The notes under the pieces: generated by a model | Told to the model about the DNA's origin: nothing | What the model saw: only the letters and a program-made list of their open reading frames with translations | Database searches by the model: none | Program-made: the position numbers and the translations under genes | Origin: Halobacillus naozhouensis | GTDB taxonomy: Bacteria > Bacillota > Bacilli > Bacillales > Halobacillaceae | Reading direction: 5' to 3' | NCBI RefSeq assembly: GCF_029714185.1 | Contig: NZ_CP121671.1 | Span: forward strand, 1,860,001 to 1,924,000 | Length of the DNA: 64,000 bases | In this document: positions 61,685 through 64,000 of the stretch, one piece after another | How the letters are laid out: every line of letters starts with the position of its first letter | How positions within the stretch are numbered: position 1 is the stretch's first letter

Positions 61685-61836
61685 GTTGTAGTAGACCAGG
61701 AACCTGAAAATGCCCAAGGTATCGTCCAAATCACTTGGCAGATTGCTTACATCTTAGGTGCTGCTATTGGAGGTCTTTTTTTGCAGACTTTCTTGGTGCA
61801 CCGGCAACCTCATTCCTGAATGCTGTTTTTTCAGGA
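61685..61836 (+). pseudogene. Remnant of an MFS transporter gene
   Basis: From 61685 the frame reads VVVDQEPENAQGIVQITWQI, AYILGAAIGGLF; after a T-run at 61775-61782 the reading moves to the next frame and gives ADFLGAPATSFLNAVFSG. Together they resemble an inner segment of a major-facilitator drug-efflux permease. The rest of the gene is missing on both sides. The family call is from pattern recognition only. Confidence 0.55.
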
Positions 61837-61895
61837 AATTTATAAATAAGGACATTAAAGCAGGCTTTTTTCATATAATATTCTGGGGTGAAAAA

Positions 61896-62330
61896 ATGCC
61901 AAGAGTAAAATACAGAGATTCAGACGTAGCTTTAATGGCAAGGTTGATGAGAGCGGAAGCCGTAGGTGAAGGAAAACAAGGAATGTTGTATGTGGGAAAT
62001 GTAGTTGTTAACCGGGCTGTAGCGGATTGTTTAGATTTTACGAATTTAAGAACAATTCGAGATGTCATTTTTCAGGTACAAGGAGGAAATTATTCTTTTG
62101 AAGCTGTTCAAAAGGGCAGTCTATTTTATAAAGGAGCGAGATCTGTTGAGAAAAGATTAGCAAGAAAGAATTTAAAGTTTTGGAGACAACACCCAGCGAA
62201 ATATTCTCTTTGGTATTTCAATCCATATGCTCCATGTCCTCCAACATGGTACGGTCAACCTTTAACTGGTCGTTATAAAAATCATTGTTATTATGAACCA
62301 GAAGCTGGAACTTGTGCCAGTGTTTATTGA
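61896..62330 (+). CDS. cwlJ: Spore cortex-lytic cell wall hydrolase CwlJ
   Basis: 144-residue SleB/CwlJ-type hydrolase (hydrolase_2 domain) that degrades cortex peptidoglycan during germination. It matches B. subtilis CwlJ along its length: DVALMARLMRAEAVGEGKQG, MLYVGNVVVNRAVADC, AKYSLWYFNPYAPCPPTWY and NHCYYEPEAGTC. The conserved Glu of RAEAVGEG is the putative catalytic residue. There is no signal peptide, as expected for a mother-cell coat protein. ATG 61896 follows GGGGTGA. CATATAAT at 61872-61879 could be a sigma-E -10. gerQ, its usual partner, is not next to it. Confidence 0.92.
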   Translation: MPRVKYRDSDVALMARLMRAEAVGEGKQGMLYVGNVVVNRAVADCLDFTNLRTIRDVIFQVQGGNYSFEAVQKGSLFYKGARSVEKRLARKNLKFWRQHPAKYSLWYFNPYAPCPPTWYGQPLTGRYKNHCYYEPEAGTCASVY

Positions 62331-62599
62331 GTTATTATATTTCTTCAGGAAAACAAGTTTATGAAATATTGTAATTAAACTCACTCAGATAGATTAGATT
62401 TAATCATAAATGCTCGCTAACGGGAGCGTTAGTTTAACAGATGATGCGTAAGAAATTTCGATATTGAGGCTTCAAGCTAAGGGCACTTATGTGTAATCGA
62501 TAGGTGTCTTTTTTGTTGGGAAAAGAATTGAGTTAATTGCATGGTTTTGAAATAATTGGTATTAAGCAATCGGGCAGGAATTGAACAATGGGCATAGTA
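62331..62599. other. Intergenic stretch before rqcH
   Basis: No gene seen. It contains a small palindrome CTAACG-GGAG-CGTTAG (about 62417) and an imperfect hairpin with T-run near 62480-62515 that may terminate cwlJ. Confidence 0.4.
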
Positions 62600-62633
62600 G
62601 GCCGCTTCTCAACTAATGGGAAGCGGCCTTTTG
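62600..62633 (+). terminator. Terminator-like hairpin between cwlJ and rqcH
   Basis: GGCCGCTTC (62600-62608) and GAAGCGGCC (62620-62628), perfect 9-bp stem, then TTTT. Oriented for the plus strand, but a stem this strong may also affect rqcH transcripts. Confidence 0.7.
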
Positions 62634-62638
62634 ACAAA

Positions 62639-64000
62639 CTATTGTTTCATTTTCCTGATCATCTCGATAGCTGGCGTTACATATAATGTCTGCTGGTGGT
62701 CATAAGTGACAAAACCCGGTTTAGCACCAGAAGGTTTCTTCACATGTTTAATCAGAGTATAATCCACTGGAACAGAGGACGATTGACTAAACTTACTAAA
62801 ATAAGCCGCAAGCTGTGCCGCTTCAAATAAGACGTCTTCCGTCGGTGCTTCGTCCTGAATAACCACATGAGAGCCAGGAATATCTTTCGCATGCAGCCAT
62901 GTATCATGCTTGTTGGCCAGACGATTGGTAAGATACTCATTTTGTTTATTGTTGCGTCCGACATAAATGGCTGTGCCGTCACTAGCCGTAAACTGTTCAG
63001 GCTTTGGCTTTGAAGGTTTGTTCGTTTTCTTCCTGGAAGAACTTCTTTTTTTCATATAGCCCTGTTCTCTCAGCTCTTCTCTAATTTCATCAATATCCAC
63101 TTCCCGGGCAGATTCAACTTGCTGGATGAGTCGATCCAAATAGTCGATTTCTTCTTCAGCCTTGCCAATTTCTTTCTGAACAACTTGTTTCGATTTTTTT
63201 AGTTTTTGATAAGTTTGAAAGTAGCTTTGAGCGTTCTCGCTCGGCGATTTATTAGGGTTGAGCTCAATGGTACGTTCGCCTTGATCAGGATCGTAATAAT
63301 CAACAACGCTTGCGAATTCGTCTCCTTGCTTTACTAAATGCATGTGGGCGGTTAGCAGTTCGCCAACACGTTGGTAATCTTCAGCAGCTTCCGATTTTTT
63401 CAGTGTCGTTTCGTGTTTCTTAATTTTACGTTTGTTTTTATCGCGTTCATTTTTTAAAAATTTGTAGAGGTCGCCAGCTTGCTGTTTCACTCGGTCTCGT
63501 TCAGCTTTCCCGGAATAGTAGCGATCAAGCATAGCGCTGACTGTCGGAAAGGAAGTCCCGTCTTGTTTGAGGAAACTAAGCTGCAGGACGTAAAACTGTT
63601 CACGGTCCCCCGAATAAATAACAGGCTGATAGGTATTGTCCATGATTTGCTCGCGGATATGAGAATAGGCGTTTTTATAGGCTTCCGATCCCCCTAAGTG
63701 AGCACAATGAGCAATTTCTTTTGTTATCACAGGTGAAAAGCCCATGACTGTGTTAAGGATTTGTTTATCGATTTTTCCTGAATTAAAATCTAGTTTTTTA
63801 ACTAGTTCGTCTGCTTCTAGCTCCAGCGGATTTGTTTTCCCTTGTTCAGGTGGAAGTTTGTATGGCTGCCCCGGCATTACTGTACGGTGACGGTTTTGGG
63901 AAGGGGGCAAGTGTTTAATACTGTCTAAAATATGCCCTTGTTCGGTATCCACAAGTAAAATGTTCGAATGTTTCCCCATTACTTCGATGATCAGGGTCTT
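62639..64000 (-). CDS. rqcH: RqcH (YloA/FbpA, NFACT family), 3' part, cut by window edge
   Basis: Ribosome quality-control factor that binds stalled 50S subunits and recruits tRNA-Ala to add C-terminal alanine tails; older name fibronectin-binding protein. The frame is open to the right edge with seven codons before the first ATG, so the N-terminus, including the DR motif of NFACT-N, is outside. Seen are the MGKHSNILLVD block, a central coiled coil (about residues 165-310 of the visible part) and the C-terminal NFACT-R domain with HDTWLHAKDIPGSHVVIQ. The basic patch KKRSSSRKK precedes it. In B. subtilis yloA also lies downstream of pyrE, but after the cys operon. Confidence 0.95.
   Translation of the reverse strand, partial: KTLIIEVMGKHSNILLVDTEQGHILDSIKHLPPSQNRHRTVMPGQPYKLPPEQGKTNPLELEADELVKKLDFNSGKIDKQILNTVMGFSPVITKEIAHCAHLGGSEAYKNAYSHIREQIMDNTYQPVIYSGDREQFYVLQLSFLKQDGTSFPTVSAMLDRYYSGKAERDRVKQQAGDLYKFLKNERDKNKRKIKKHETTLKKSEAAEDYQRVGELLTAHMHLVKQGDEFASVVDYYDPDQGERTIELNPNKSPSENAQSYFQTYQKLKKSKQVVQKEIGKAEEEIDYLDRLIQQVESAREVDIDEIREELREQGYMKKRSSSRKKTNKPSKPKPEQFTASDGTAIYVGRNNKQNEYLTNRLANKHDTWLHAKDIPGSHVVIQDEAPTEDVLFEAAQLAAYFSKFSQSSSVPVDYTLIKHVKKPSGAKPGFVTYDHQQTLYVTPAIEMIRKMKQ

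Noticed and set aside
54750..62638. CRISPR array, prophage, toxin-antitoxin or insertion sequence in the accessory stretch
   Set aside because: No regularly spaced direct repeats, no transposase or integrase, and no phage genes were found on either strand.

Overview
The window looks like the chromosome of a spore-forming Bacillaceae (Bacillales), probably a halotolerant lineage near Halobacillus, Virgibacillus or Pontibacillus. This rests on gene order that matches the Bacillus subtilis ylb-dcw-spoIIG-ylm-pyr segment almost gene for gene, on sporulation genes (ylbJ/spoVV, gerR, spoVD, spoVE, spoIIGA, sigE, sigG, ylmC, cwlJ), on bacillithiol synthesis (bshC), and on many acidic proteins. The genus is inference; no rRNA or tRNA gene was seen.

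Layout. 1-11300: end of coaD, then ylbJ, ylbK, ylbL, tmcAL (ylbM), ylbN, rpmF, a crotonase-fold gene, gerR (ylbO), ylbP, panE, a DUF3397-like membrane gene and bshC. 11400-29520: the division and cell wall cluster, mraZ-rsmH-ftsL-pbpB-spoVD-murE-murF-mraY-murD-spoVE, then a terminator, then divIB-ylxW-ylxX-sbp-ftsA-ftsZ. murF is inserted after murE, while murG and murB, which lie between spoVE and divIB in B. subtilis, are missing. 29520-33160: about 0.8 kb of non-coding DNA with an inverted-repeat element, then spoIIGA-sigE-sigG and ylmC. 33200-40050: pgeF, ylmE, sepF, ylmG, ylmH, divIVA and ileS, the last behind an Ile T-box. 40240-41310: a TerC-family gene on the minus strand behind a yybP-ykoY manganese riboswitch. 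41420-54750: lspA, an RluA-type pseudouridine synthase, and the whole pyrimidine operon pyrR-pyrP-pyrB-pyrC-pyrAA-pyrAB-pyrK-pyrD-pyrF-pyrE, with three PyrR-type attenuators.

54750-62600 is an accessory, AT-richer stretch between pyrE and rqcH, where B. subtilis has its cysteine/sulfate operon. It holds a small membrane protein, a nitronate monooxygenase, an orphan lipoprotein, decayed fragments (VOC protein, MFS transporter, an unknown membrane protein), a Fur box ahead of an orphan siderophore-binding lipoprotein, an apparently leaderless ArsR-type repressor behind palindromic operators followed by a VOC protein, and cwlJ. The window ends in rqcH (yloA), cut by the right edge.

How the genes work together. 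The central block makes the lipid-linked peptidoglycan precursor (MurE, MurF, MraY, MurD), polymerises it at the septum (FtsL, DivIB, PBP2B, FtsA, FtsZ, SepF, DivIVA) and supplies the sporulation versions (SpoVD, SpoVE) and mother-cell and forespore sigma factors. The pyr operon makes UMP from bicarbonate and is tuned by PyrR. No clearly new multi-gene system was found. The most interesting points are regulatory: a probable ATT start of spoIIGA, an RBS-masking hairpin whose left arm overlaps a sigma-F-like promoter at sigG, a 22-bp-spaced spoIIG promoter, three MraZ boxes with an exact 10-bp period, and the leaderless ArsR gene.
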